A DNA stretch of 64,000 nt, from assembly GCA_016718825.1 (NCBI GenBank), contig JADKCL010000016.1, positions 135,748 to 199,747 of the forward strand, given 5' to 3'. Within the stretch, counting starts at the first letter, position 1. Each line of letters opens with the position of its first letter. Positions 34,272 to 46,117 of the stretch are shown here, piece by piece. This DNA is from Bacteroidota bacterium (GTDB taxonomy: Bacteria > Bacteroidota > Bacteroidia > J057 > JADKCL01). The notes beneath the pieces are model-generated. The model saw only the letters and a list, made by a program, of their open reading frames with translations. It did not search any database and had not been told where the DNA came from. The position numbers were made by a program, and so were the translations under genes.

Positions 34272-35777
34272 TTAAACCCCAGTGGAATGGTGCAAACTTT
34301 CTTCGTAGAAGGGGTGATTGCGTGGTTCCATTTTCAGCCCGTTGAATCCAGAATAGACCACGAACAGGAAGATCGAACCAAATACGCAGGTAGCACCTGC
34401 AGCCATCAACATCACCGAGAAGCCGCCTTCAGCGCCCAGTGCACCTGGCACGAGCAACAAGAAAGCATCCAAGAACCGGCCTAACAACATTACCCGTCCT
34501 GCGGAACGAAGCGATTCAGCCTTACGTTTGGCATCACGCGTCATCAAAGCAATGAATGGGAAAATGAAGTTGATCAACACGTTGATTCCAAAAAGTACGC
34601 TGTAGTTTTGGAAGCGGTGATAATAGTAGATCGTTTCTTCAGGGATATTCGCATACCAGATCAACAGGTATTGTGACACCCAGATGTATGCCCAGAATAC
34701 ACTGAAGGCAAACATGAACTTACCAATGTCATGCAAGTGATCGGCGCTGAAATTCGGAAGGTAACCCTCCTTCTTCAAACCAGTCGTGATGAACATTGTC
34801 ACCGTCATCCCACTCACGAACAATCCTGCAAAGCAATACACTGCAAAGATGGTACTGAACCAGTGCGGATCGACGGACATGATCCAGAGGAAAGCCCAAG
34901 CGGAGAATCCAAAGCCGAAGAGTACCAAGAAAAGGATCGAGGTGCCTTGTGACTTTTTGTGATAGGTTAATCCACCATTTGCTTCCTCAGCCAAGCTGTT
35001 CGAGCGAAGCATGTGGCCCAAAAATGCCCAAATGCCCACCAACAAAACGCCAGTTCCGAGGATAAATGCGACATTGAGGAAGGCACTCTTGTGCTGAATC
35101 AATGCGTCGTGTGCTGCGGATTCGGCTTGCCAGTCATAAACAGCGGCACCGAAGGCGAAAAACACAATCAGCAAGATGACCGATCCAATTGGAAGAAAGC
35201 GATAGAAGCTCTCAAGTACACGTTTGAACATCACATACCAACCTGCATTCGCCGTGTAGCTGACAGCCATGAAAAATACGCCAAACAATGCGACCGCAAA
35301 CCACAGGTACCCCCCAATCACCAAGGCTACGCCGATCTTCGATGCAAGGGTTACCTCCTTTTCATGATGATTGGCAATAGCCTGATCGTCATGAAACTGC
35401 GCACGGCGCCAAGTTCCGCCCTCCGATTTGGTATCATGAATGACATGGCCGCCATGACCACCTTCGCCAGCTGCTTCATGCCCTTCAGCATTGCCATGGC
35501 CTTTTGGTGCAGCTTCATGCCCAGCAGATGCATACTGCGCAGTTACCTTTTCAGCTGCAGAACCATGATGCTCAGGTTTCGAACCTTCTTCATGATGCTC
35601 TTCTTTTCCAGCAGGTGCAGCAGCTGCTTCACCTTCTTCAGATGGAAGCTTTACCAACGATAGCACGATGCCCAAAATAAAGAGCACCACTCCTACTGCG
35701 GCGAGGATTCCAAAGTTTCGCGTATGGTTGCTCCCCATGCGAAACGGTTTCAATTCTTCAGATGCTTGATGCGCCAT
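34272..35777 (-). CDS. actF: Alternative Complex III subunit ActF
   Basis: About 501 residues from MAHQASEELKPF, which is preceded by an A-rich stretch; an upstream ATG at 35813 overlaps actE. About ten membrane segments in NrfD-like order with HDIGKFMFAFSVFWAYIWVSQYLLIWYANIPEE, the ActF signature, and GRFLDAFLLLVPGA. It is the second quinol-oxidising-type membrane subunit of ACIII, paired with ActC. An unusual His/Glu/Gly/Ala-rich loop of about 70 residues (region EEHHEEGSKPEHHG to GGHGGHVIHD) lies between the first two membrane segments. Confidence 0.93.
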   Translation of the reverse strand: MAHQASEELKPFRMGSNHTRNFGILAAVGVVLFILGIVLSLVKLPSEEGEAAAAPAGKEEHHEEGSKPEHHGSAAEKVTAQYASAGHEAAPKGHGNAEGHEAAGEGGHGGHVIHDTKSEGGTWRRAQFHDDQAIANHHEKEVTLASKIGVALVIGGYLWFAVALFGVFFMAVSYTANAGWYVMFKRVLESFYRFLPIGSVILLIVFFAFGAAVYDWQAESAAHDALIQHKSAFLNVAFILGTGVLLVGIWAFLGHMLRSNSLAEEANGGLTYHKKSQGTSILFLVLFGFGFSAWAFLWIMSVDPHWFSTIFAVYCFAGLFVSGMTVTMFITTGLKKEGYLPNFSADHLHDIGKFMFAFSVFWAYIWVSQYLLIWYANIPEETIYYYHRFQNYSVLFGINVLINFIFPFIALMTRDAKRKAESLRSAGRVMLLGRFLDAFLLLVPGALGAEGGFSVMLMAAGATCVFGSIFLFVVYSGFNGLKMEPRNHPFYEESLHHSTGV

Positions 35778-35802
35778 TTTCGTTTTATTATCTAATTGGC
35801 GA

Positions 35803-36483
35803 TTACTTTCCATTGCCCTTGCCTTTGACAGCAGGTGCAGCAGGATCTTTTGGTACTACATTCAACACTGCTGCGCTGTCACTCGCTGTCGAGTCACTTG
35901 CAGCCGCTCCTTGAAGGGTGCGCACGTAATGCACAATCTTCCAGCGGTCTTCATATTGGACTTGGGAGGTATAGCTTCCCATCACGCCACGACCATATAT
36001 AATGGTGTGATAAATTTGACCGTCAGTATAACCCTTTAACTTATCGCTGTCGTAAGCCAGCGGCTTGATCGCAGGATTTTTCGTCACTGGGCCATTGCCA
36101 GCACCGGTTTTACCATGGCATGCTGCACAAAAGCGCACATAAAGCACTTCGCCTTCGGCCAACACTGCAGGCGATTTTTCTATCGGGTTGGGGTAATTGA
36201 TCACCTCAGCCGTCGCACGCATGGAGTCGCCTTCGGCGTATTCAAACCCCTGCAAATAACCACCGCGCGGTACAGTTCCGTCCGGCGGCGCCTGCATCGT
36301 CTGATGATTGAAAAACGGGGTGATGCTGTCCCTCACCTGCTTGAAAGGCTCATAAGGAATGGCCTCGTACATTTCAGGTGCATACTGAATCCCCGGATCA
36401 TTGGGATCACGTCCACAGGACACTGCCAAAGCAGCCAATCCTAGGATCGCACCGATGCTGAATATGTGTTTTGGATGCTTCAT
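35803..36483 (-). CDS. actE: Alternative Complex III subunit ActE, monoheme cytochrome c lipoprotein
   Basis: 226 residues. Signal peptide with lipobox-like AVSC, then APEMYEAIPYEPFKQ, typical of ActE, and a class I cytochrome c core with CAACHGKTGAGNGP as heme site. The Met axial ligand is probably in GVMGSYTSQV. It accepts electrons from the pentaheme ActA and passes them toward the oxidase. The last 30 residues are rich in Ala, Ser, Pro and Lys. Confidence 0.93.
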   Translation of the reverse strand: MKHPKHIFSIGAILGLAALAVSCGRDPNDPGIQYAPEMYEAIPYEPFKQVRDSITPFFNHQTMQAPPDGTVPRGGYLQGFEYAEGDSMRATAEVINYPNPIEKSPAVLAEGEVLYVRFCAACHGKTGAGNGPVTKNPAIKPLAYDSDKLKGYTDGQIYHTIIYGRGVMGSYTSQVQYEDRWKIVHYVRTLQGAAASDSTASDSAAVLNVVPKDPAAPAVKGKGNGK

Positions 36484-36488
36484 GAGTC

Positions 36489-37046
36489 TTAAAACACGTC
36501 AAAGTAAGGGTCGTTAACTTCTTGTTCTGCAACCTCGTAGGCGCCAGAGTGCAACAAAATTTCTCTTGCTGACGTTGGGTTGCCTTTCAATTGCTTCTGA
36601 TCAATCGCGAGCACAAATACATCGTCCGTAATGCGCTGATCAAACAACACTGGCGTTTTCCAAGGAAACAGCTTATTCACAAACAAAAAGGTAAATACCA
36701 TCCCGAATGCAGCGAAAAGCACTGTCAACTCAAAAGTCACCGGCACCAGGGCAGGGCCTTGGAAAAATGGTTTGCCACCGATGTCCATCGGCCAGTCCCA
36801 GACCAGCATGAACACTTGCAACAAAATGGCGCACAACATTCCCGTCAGGCCAAAGAAAAACGATGCTACTGTCAAGCGTGAACGCTTAAAGCCCAGAAGT
36901 TTTTCCATGCCGTGGATAGGAAACGGCGAATACACATCATAGACCTTGATACCCTCGGACTGCAAGGCAGTAACCGAAGAGCTCAAGGCTGCGGGCGTTT
37001 TGAATTTGCCCAGCAAAAATTTCACAGAATGATTCTCAGTGCTCAT
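36489..37046 (-). CDS. actD: Alternative Complex III subunit ActD (DUF3341)
   Basis: 185 residues. DUF3341 signature VYDVYSPFPIHGME in the N-terminal soluble part, two membrane segments (LTVASFFFGLTGMLCAILLQVFML and VPVTFELTVLFAAFGMVFTFLFV), then a C-terminal soluble part. It sits between ActC and the cytochromes in known ACIII structures. The start overlaps the end of actC by 11 nt. Confidence 0.93.
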   Translation of the reverse strand: MSTENHSVKFLLGKFKTPAALSSSVTALQSEGIKVYDVYSPFPIHGMEKLLGFKRSRLTVASFFFGLTGMLCAILLQVFMLVWDWPMDIGGKPFFQGPALVPVTFELTVLFAAFGMVFTFLFVNKLFPWKTPVLFDQRITDDVFVLAIDQKQLKGNPTSAREILLHSGAYEVAEQEVNDPYFDVF

Positions 37047-38409
37047 CTTGTTGATTATGAGGAATATGAATCAATGTTTTCACTTCAAACATGTTCACCA
37101 CAGGGAAGAACTTAGCAAAGGCAAAGAAGAACGTGAAGAAAATTCCAAATGTGCCCACGAAAGTTCCGATCTCTATCCAAGTTGGTGTATACATCGCCCA
37201 GCTTGAGGGCAAATAGTCTCGGTGCAAAGAAGTCACGATAATTACAAATCGTTCAAACCACATCCCGATGTTCACGAAGATGGACAAGATGAAGGTCGCC
37301 AGCATGCTTGTGCGAATCTTCTTGATCCAGAACAACTGTGGAGAAATTACGTTGCAGGAAATCATGATCCAGTAGCTCCACCAGTAGGGACCAAAAGCAC
37401 GGTTTACAAATGCGAAGCTCTCAAAGTGATTGCCAGAGTACCAAGCGATAAAAAACTCTGTGCCGTAGGCAATGCCGACCAAAGAACCTGTCAAGATCAC
37501 AATTTTGGCCATTGCCTCCATGTGATTCATGGTGATCATGTTTTCCAATTTATACACCTTCCGCGTCACAACGAGCAAGGTCTGCACCATTCCGAAGCCG
37601 GAGAAGATTGCACCCGCCACAAAGTAGGGAGGGAAAATCGTCGTGTGCCAGCCAGGAATTACAGAGGTTGCAAAGTCCATCGACACAATGGTGTGCACAG
37701 AAAGCACCAGTGGAGTTGAAACGCCTGCTAAAATCAAGGAGACCAATTCGAAGCGGTACCAAGTTTTTGCAGATCCATTCCATCCCAAAGAAAGTCCGCC
37801 ATAAACCATCTTGGCGATCTTGTTTTTGGCACGGTCACGTACCGATGCAAAGTCAGGAACAAGACCCAAATACCAGAACACCAAGGATACCGAGAAGTAG
37901 GTCGAGATTGCAAATACGTCCCAAAGAAGCGGTGAATTGAAGTTCACCCAGAGCGGACCACGCGTATTCGGCAGAGGGAAAACCCAAAATGCACCCAACC
38001 AAGGTCGACCCATGTGAATCATCGGAAAGATCGCCGCACAAATCACCGCGAAAATGGTCATCGCCTCAGCAGCACGGTTGATTGAGTTTCGCCAAGTCTG
38101 ACGGAACAACAACAAGATTGCCGAAATCAAGGTACCTGCGTGACCGATACCCACCCAGAACACAAAGTCCGTGATGTCAAAGGCCCAACCTACAGTCTTG
38201 TTCAGACCCCAAGTTCCGATACCGTACCAGATTGCATAGCCAATGCAAAACAGTCCGATGCCTAAAGCCGTCATGGAAATCATCATTGCCAGCATCCATA
38301 GCTTGGCAGGTTTGTTTTCCAGCGGCCTCAAAACGCCTTCGGTGACATCGTGGTAATTTAAACCACCTAACACCTCTTGGCCTCTTAAAGGAGAAACGTG
38401 ATGTGACAT
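37036..38409 (-). CDS. actC: Alternative Complex III subunit ActC (NrfD family)
   Basis: 457 residues, ten membrane segments. NrfD-type features such as FWVGIGHAGTLISAILLLFRQTWRNSINRAAEAMT and HMGRPWL are visible, and TTIFPPYFVAGAIFSGFGMVQTLLVV in the second half. It forms the quinol-binding membrane subunit next to the iron-sulfur subunit ActB. Placed 35 nt after actB. Confidence 0.95.
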   Translation of the reverse strand: MSHHVSPLRGQEVLGGLNYHDVTEGVLRPLENKPAKLWMLAMMISMTALGIGLFCIGYAIWYGIGTWGLNKTVGWAFDITDFVFWVGIGHAGTLISAILLLFRQTWRNSINRAAEAMTIFAVICAAIFPMIHMGRPWLGAFWVFPLPNTRGPLWVNFNSPLLWDVFAISTYFSVSLVFWYLGLVPDFASVRDRAKNKIAKMVYGGLSLGWNGSAKTWYRFELVSLILAGVSTPLVLSVHTIVSMDFATSVIPGWHTTIFPPYFVAGAIFSGFGMVQTLLVVTRKVYKLENMITMNHMEAMAKIVILTGSLVGIAYGTEFFIAWYSGNHFESFAFVNRAFGPYWWSYWIMISCNVISPQLFWIKKIRTSMLATFILSIFVNIGMWFERFVIIVTSLHRDYLPSSWAMYTPTWIEIGTFVGTFGIFFTFFFAFAKFFPVVNMFEVKTLIHIPHNQQDEH

Positions 38410-38444
38410 TTCGTTTCGGTTATTTCCTTTTATTCTTAATCAGA

Positions 38445-41615
<3,171 letters not shown>

Positions 41616-41680
41616 TTATATCTATGTACTGAGTTCTAAATTTTTTCAACGCATTCGACAAACTGTCGGCAGCTAAACAA

Positions 41681-42646
41681 TCAATAGTGGCACCTCGCGC
41701 ATTCCGTACCGCCCTGATCGGCGACAGTAACAACTTCCTCGCGTCCAAGCGCCTTGTAGAGATCCTTCTGAACTTCCTTCGTACGGTGACAGTTGATACA
41801 CCATCCCATACTGAGCGTATTGTACTGGTAAAGCACATCCATTTCCTGAACGGGACCATGGCATTCCTGACATTCAACCTTTCCAGCAACCACGTGCTGT
41901 TGGTGATTGAAATAGGACAAGTCAGGAAGGTTGTGCACACGCACCCATTCAATGGGAACGTTGTTGTCGTAGGCCGCATAGATCTTGGCGATCTCTTTAG
42001 TTCCAGTGACTGCACCTTCCTGAATGCCTTTGTGGCAGTTCATACAGACGCTTACGGCAGGAATCCAAGCGTTTTTGCCCTTGGACGCCCCGCTGTGGCA
42101 ATACTGACAGTCGATTTCAAACTGACCAGCGTGAATCTTGTGTGAGAACCAAATGGGCTGATCAGGTGCATACCCTTGGGAGTGCCCGACGCCGCGTGCG
42201 ATCGGCACTGCGATGAAGAGTCCAACCACGGCAACAACCAATGTGCCCAATGAAGCCACATAAGGATTCAAAGCGTAGTTTTTGGTAATCGCCAAAGTGC
42301 CGCCGAAGGAATAAGCTTCTTTGCCCTCCCTCACTCGCACAAGGTTTACAAGGTTCACCGAGATGAACACAAGCAATAGGATTACCAAAATCAAAACGCC
42401 CACCATGAGGGCGAGCGTCACATAAATGCTCTGATACTCAACATTGACGCTAGGCGCAGGCGCACCAGGTGCCTGCCCTATGCCCATTTCAGGGGATCCG
42501 AACGACGCTGCAAAACCAGCACTTTCACTTTGGAAAGGACTGGCAATCAGTGTATTGATTCCCGAAAAAAGGATCAATATGAGAACCAGATACCTGATGG
42601 GTACGGTAAATGATTTTCTATGAATTCTGCTCATTTGACAAGCCAT
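41681..42646 (-). CDS. actA: Alternative Complex III subunit ActA, pentaheme cytochrome c
   Basis: About 321 residues from ATG at 42646 (MACQMSR); an ATG at 42634 and a TTG at 42655 are alternatives. One membrane anchor near the N-terminus and a second (IYVTLALMVGVLILVILLLVFI), then a third at VASLGTLVVAVVGLFIAVPI. Five heme c motifs follow: CQYCH, CMNCH, CQECH, CINCH and CARCH. As first gene of the operon it sets the layout of the whole respiratory cluster. It accepts electrons from ActB and passes them to ActE or the oxidase. Confidence 0.95.
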   Translation of the reverse strand: MACQMSRIHRKSFTVPIRYLVLILILFSGINTLIASPFQSESAGFAASFGSPEMGIGQAPGAPAPSVNVEYQSIYVTLALMVGVLILVILLLVFISVNLVNLVRVREGKEAYSFGGTLAITKNYALNPYVASLGTLVVAVVGLFIAVPIARGVGHSQGYAPDQPIWFSHKIHAGQFEIDCQYCHSGASKGKNAWIPAVSVCMNCHKGIQEGAVTGTKEIAKIYAAYDNNVPIEWVRVHNLPDLSYFNHQQHVVAGKVECQECHGPVQEMDVLYQYNTLSMGWCINCHRTKEVQKDLYKALGREEVVTVADQGGTECARCHY

Positions 42647-43272
42647 TTTACTCAAACGCCTGCAATTTACTATCGCTGTATTTACAATTCAAAGGGGATT
42701 TTAAAGAAAATTCAGAGGGGTTGCTATTTAGAATCGTTCTAAATAGAGCCCCAAATATGGTAGTTGCTTGGTATAGGCATGATTGGAAGGCGTTTCACTC
42801 ACAAAACCCTCCAAAATCATCGAAATTACTGACGATTGTCATTAATTTTCCGGGAGAGGTTATAGGTAGGTATTCGCGAAAAACGACCAATTCCTTGATC
42901 AAAATTCAAGTTTTCCCCATTTTGATGTGCGTTCGGATTTCCACCTTGGGTCGATGCCAATCGGGAGGGGTGACACATTATATAGTGTGCCTTTTTGCTA
43001 GTCGGAGGAAACGGTTGTTACGATTTCCTTGATGATTCCGATGGTGCGAAGCGATAAGGAAACTCCGGCTTGGTGAAGCTCCTTCTGTTTCTCTCCTGGA
43101 GATATGGGTTGATCGCGTTATAAGTTGGGTTGTGTTGCTCCTCGGAGATTCCTCGCTCCGCTCGGAATGAGAACAGAGGGAGCCAGGAAAGACAAATTGG
43201 GCGGCTCCAGCCGGAAAACCCGTGTTTGCCGCACGAGTGAACGTTGGAGATGGAAGAATCAGGCCCTTACCC
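42647..43272. other. Regulatory/intergenic stretch upstream of actA
   Basis: About 625 bases with no gene-like frame. It holds the perfect palindrome at 42724-42746 and, at about 43140-43170, the phrase CTCGGAGATTCCTCGCTCC followed by GCTCGGAATGAG, a self-complementary repeat-like piece. I see no RNA gene. Confidence 0.5.
42724..42746. promoter_or_regulatory. Perfect palindrome CTATTTAGAA-TCG-TTCTAAATAG upstream of actA
   Basis: Two perfect 10-bp half-sites with a 3-bp spacer, about 80 bp upstream of the actA start. The core TTAGAA-N3-TTCTAA is the form of the rhizobial Irr/ICE box bound by a Fur-family regulator. Binding here by an iron or redox regulator is inference. Confidence 0.6.
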
Positions 43273-43914
43273 CTACCCTATTTCTTCTGCCAATGCGAAC
43301 TTCTGACTGAAGACTGAGGCAAATGAGAATCCGGCGACTTGCCAGAACCAAACGCTGCTGAAATAGAATCCGATTCCGAGGCCCAACAAGCCCAAAAAGG
43401 ACAAGGCCAATGCGGACAAAGCGATCAGCCACGCCTTCCAATATGCAGCACCGCCCTCAACCACGCGGCGCATGGCCCGCATTGGGTCAAAAATCTCGCG
43501 CGGATCAAGCTCCTTGCAATAATGGCTCATGTAGCCTGGCACAGCCACGGTTGCAATGGTCCACAGGATTCCTGAAAGGATATACAAAACCAAGCTGTCC
43601 AATTCTCGCGCAAAATAGCCGCAAATCACTGAGGGGGCATGATACTCGACCATTCCCAGAAAGGTCAGAAAACCATGTTTGAAAAGCGCCGGATAATTGT
43701 TCCACGAGGGCCAAGCGCTGCGCCCATGCTGCATGTTGTGCACCATCAAAATGCGATGTCCCATGTTCAGAATCCATCCGATAGGCGGCAGGAAAATGAT
43801 CCACAATGCGCCGATGACGACCTCTTTGCGGGAAAGCTTGGATTGCAAGGGGAAACGGAAGGAGGAGCTGAAGCTCAGCGGAGTCTGGAGGTGGATGAGG
43901 GGTGATTGCGGCAT
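43273..43914 (-). CDS. DUF4013-like membrane protein
   Basis: 213 residues, about five membrane segments. The central phrase HRILMVHNMQHGRSAWPSWNNYPALFKHGFLTFLG fits DUF4013, where G-x-x-x-x-P-x-W precedes a membrane pair. The rest is plain hydrophobic helices with a short soluble stretch (HYCKELDPREIFDP). No catalytic residues seen. Function unknown. It lies 9 nt downstream of the HNH gene stop on the same strand and could be cotranscribed with the ATPase/HNH pair. Confidence 0.6.
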   Translation of the reverse strand: MPQSPLIHLQTPLSFSSSFRFPLQSKLSRKEVVIGALWIIFLPPIGWILNMGHRILMVHNMQHGRSAWPSWNNYPALFKHGFLTFLGMVEYHAPSVICGYFARELDSLVLYILSGILWTIATVAVPGYMSHYCKELDPREIFDPMRAMRRVVEGGAAYWKAWLIALSALALSFLGLLGLGIGFYFSSVWFWQVAGFSFASVFSQKFALAEEIG

Positions 43915-43923
43915 TGGGGGGGA

Positions 43924-44724
43924 TCAATAAATCAGGTCAAGCTTATTGGCAAACGCTTCGTCGAGTAGTGTTCCCATTTGTTCGTCCCAAAGATGATTAC
44001 TTCGAAAGAAGTTACAAAGCTGCTTGAATCGTTCGTCATCCAACAATGCAGTAGCAACGATGGCCGTATATTGGCTATCTGGCTGAGCAGATTGAAGAAT
44101 TTCGGTGAACCAAGTCACGTAGCGTCTCTTGTCAGAGGGCGCCGCCAATGTCCAGTCGATTCTTGAAATGGCATCTGAAATCCGATCTAAATCCTTCAGA
44201 ACCCGATCCAAAAGCTGGTTGCGCCCCTCCATTTTTCCTCCAAGGTCTGATGTCAGTCCAAGGTCATCTTCCAAGAGTCCCAACTTCTTGATTGTCGCTT
44301 TTCCTAAATCGGTCTTGGAACGCAACAAAAAACCCATAAAACCGTCCATTTCAACCTTGCGAATACACAAATGCAGACTTGGGTCTTCGTATCGAGGGTT
44401 CAGAAGGCCATCTATTGCTACATCCAACCTGCCTTTTCTCACGTTGCAGCGTTTACAAATCGGCAAAAGGTTGCTCCAATCAACTACAAGCTTGGGATAG
44501 AGATGTTTGGCCTTGAAATGATCGACCTCCAAGAATTTGCTTTCAGAAGTATCAAATTTCAATTCGCAAAAGGCACATTTCCCTCGCCCCATTTCGTGAA
44601 GGCCATCTACGATGCACGGGATTCGCCATACCGTTTTTCCTGTGACTAGATATTCCGAAGTCAATTTGGCGACAAACGCGTCTGTAAGCAATGCGGGTTT
44701 GGGAATGTCAAGCAATCGGATCAT
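43924..44724 (-). CDS. HNH endonuclease, PtuB/TIGR02646-like
   Basis: 266 residues. The nuclease core at about residues 50-100 reads CAFCELKF, then FLEVDHFKAKHLYPKLVVDW, NLLPICKRCN and RKG: two Zn Cys pairs around H-N-H residues (D-H, N, and the K-R-C-N end). The YP-x-x-x-x-DW-x-NLL phrase is characteristic of PtuB, the effector of Septu and retron-Ec78 systems. The C-terminal 150 residues are helical and unassigned. Its start overlaps the ATPase stop by 4 nt (ATGA), so the two are coupled. It is predicted to cut DNA or RNA once the ATPase partner is triggered. Confidence 0.85.
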   Translation of the reverse strand: MIRLLDIPKPALLTDAFVAKLTSEYLVTGKTVWRIPCIVDGLHEMGRGKCAFCELKFDTSESKFLEVDHFKAKHLYPKLVVDWSNLLPICKRCNVRKGRLDVAIDGLLNPRYEDPSLHLCIRKVEMDGFMGFLLRSKTDLGKATIKKLGLLEDDLGLTSDLGGKMEGRNQLLDRVLKDLDRISDAISRIDWTLAAPSDKRRYVTWFTEILQSAQPDSQYTAIVATALLDDERFKQLCNFFRSNHLWDEQMGTLLDEAFANKLDLIY

Positions 44725-46010
44725 GCGACTTCGGGAGGGGTCAGTGATGCCAAGTCCAGTTTCAGAAGCCTGCGTGTAACATTATTAGGGTGCAGAATTT
44801 TGTCCAACTGGTCAAAAAGTGCCTTTGCTTCAAGATAACGATCCTCGATCACGGCGTCCTTGAATTTGCGCATCAACTCGCCATAAAGATCAGAATGGGT
44901 ATGATCCAGCTCCATCAAATCGTGGAGGATTTCCTCTGGAGACCACCCGCTAAAGGTCGTGTCCTTGTAATTTTTAATAGTGACACCGTTCTCAGTCGAA
45001 TGCAGTACTGCGAGGTTGACTTTCTTGGCACTTTGCAAAACGAGTGGGCTATGCGTGGTCACAATGAATTGGACGTTGGGGAAATGCGTCGTCAAGTCAT
45101 TGAGGATGCGCTGCTGCCAAGATGGATGAAGGTGAAGGTCGATTTCGTCAATGAGGATGACTGCGGATTCGTAGAAGGGGGTTGACGAATCGGGATAATG
45201 ATCTATCATTTTTTTTGCGATGTCCGCGACCATGGCTAACATGGTTCTATACCCCATGCTAAGTTCTGCCATTGGAACTGCAGCCTCATCAATCGCAACC
45301 TCTATGAAATTTTGCACCTTTTCATTTGATCGAGCAGTCAAAGTTGCTACTTCTGGAATCACTTTCCTTATCAACTCCGCGACCATGCTAAATTGATTTT
45401 CGGCTTTCTTGTTTCCTATTTTCATCGCATAGTCCAATCTCGCTAAATACTCCTGTGCATTAATCAATCTATCGTCATGGAAAAAAGTGATCAAATTGAT
45501 TGGAGAATCGACTAACTCTCCTCTCCCAAGGTATCTACCAGCACCAAATGGAAAGATCAGTAAGTTCAATAAGGAGACGGTGGTCAGTGGAAAATCAACC
45601 CAAGGGGTATCATGGTCAGCGACACGGCCAGTAGATGGCGAACGGTTATCAGGCATTTTGACCACCAAATCGCCATTTGAAAAGCAATAAGTTGCAAAAG
45701 TCCCGCCTAAAAAAACTGGAAAATCCGACGACAACGCACGAAAGGGCATAACCAAAAAGTTATCTAGGTCGGAATCTTCGTCAAGAGCATTCTCGATTCT
45801 TCTCCGAGGCATTGCGACTGGCATCATTCCCAACAGGGAAGTCAACAAAGTTGTCTTCCCTGTCCCGTTATTCCCCAATATCACGGTGAGCATAACCGGT
45901 TTGCCATCATCATCTGTGAGATCAAGCGTCTCTTTGCCTTTAAAGCACTTAACGCCCTCCACCGTTAAGGAACCAAAGTACACGGCCTTTTTTTCTGGGC
46001 TTTCTGCCAT
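44721..46010 (-). CDS. AAA/ABC-type ATPase, PtuA-like
   Basis: 429 residues. SMC/ABC-like ATPase with a minimal coiled insert: Walker A GNNGTGKTT near residue 46, signature-like LSMGYRTMLAMVAD, Walker B AVILIDEIDLHLHPSWQ, and H-loop TTHSP. It resembles PtuA of Septu and other OLD-like/RecF-type ATPases with an HNH partner. No nuclease TOPRIM domain is present after the H-loop; instead a helical tail of about 90 residues (YLEAKALFDQLDKILHP) follows. The PtuAB complex in known systems senses phage and cuts DNA. Only two genes are visible and no reverse transcriptase, so it looks like stand-alone Septu. Confidence 0.85.
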   Translation of the reverse strand: MAESPEKKAVYFGSLTVEGVKCFKGKETLDLTDDDGKPVMLTVILGNNGTGKTTLLTSLLGMMPVAMPRRRIENALDEDSDLDNFLVMPFRALSSDFPVFLGGTFATYCFSNGDLVVKMPDNRSPSTGRVADHDTPWVDFPLTTVSLLNLLIFPFGAGRYLGRGELVDSPINLITFFHDDRLINAQEYLARLDYAMKIGNKKAENQFSMVAELIRKVIPEVATLTARSNEKVQNFIEVAIDEAAVPMAELSMGYRTMLAMVADIAKKMIDHYPDSSTPFYESAVILIDEIDLHLHPSWQQRILNDLTTHFPNVQFIVTTHSPLVLQSAKKVNLAVLHSTENGVTIKNYKDTTFSGWSPEEILHDLMELDHTHSDLYGELMRKFKDAVIEDRYLEAKALFDQLDKILHPNNVTRRLLKLDLASLTPPEVA

Positions 46011-46117
46011 TTTTGTCGCTTTTGGATCAAATATAGGTAAAACGAGGAAAATTTGGCAAATGAGCCTAGTGTGCCAGTGTGAGATCGAGTGTGAGTGAAG
46101 AGGAGGATCGCGTCGCC

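Noticed and set aside
36115..36444. Possible gene on the plus strand within actE
   Set aside because: Fully antisense to a clear cytochrome gene.
42610..43032. 140-codon plus-strand frame upstream of actA
   Set aside because: Begins inside the actA start, crosses the palindrome and has no protein-like pattern.
43000..46100. CRISPR array near the defence genes
   Set aside because: No regularly spaced direct repeats are present.
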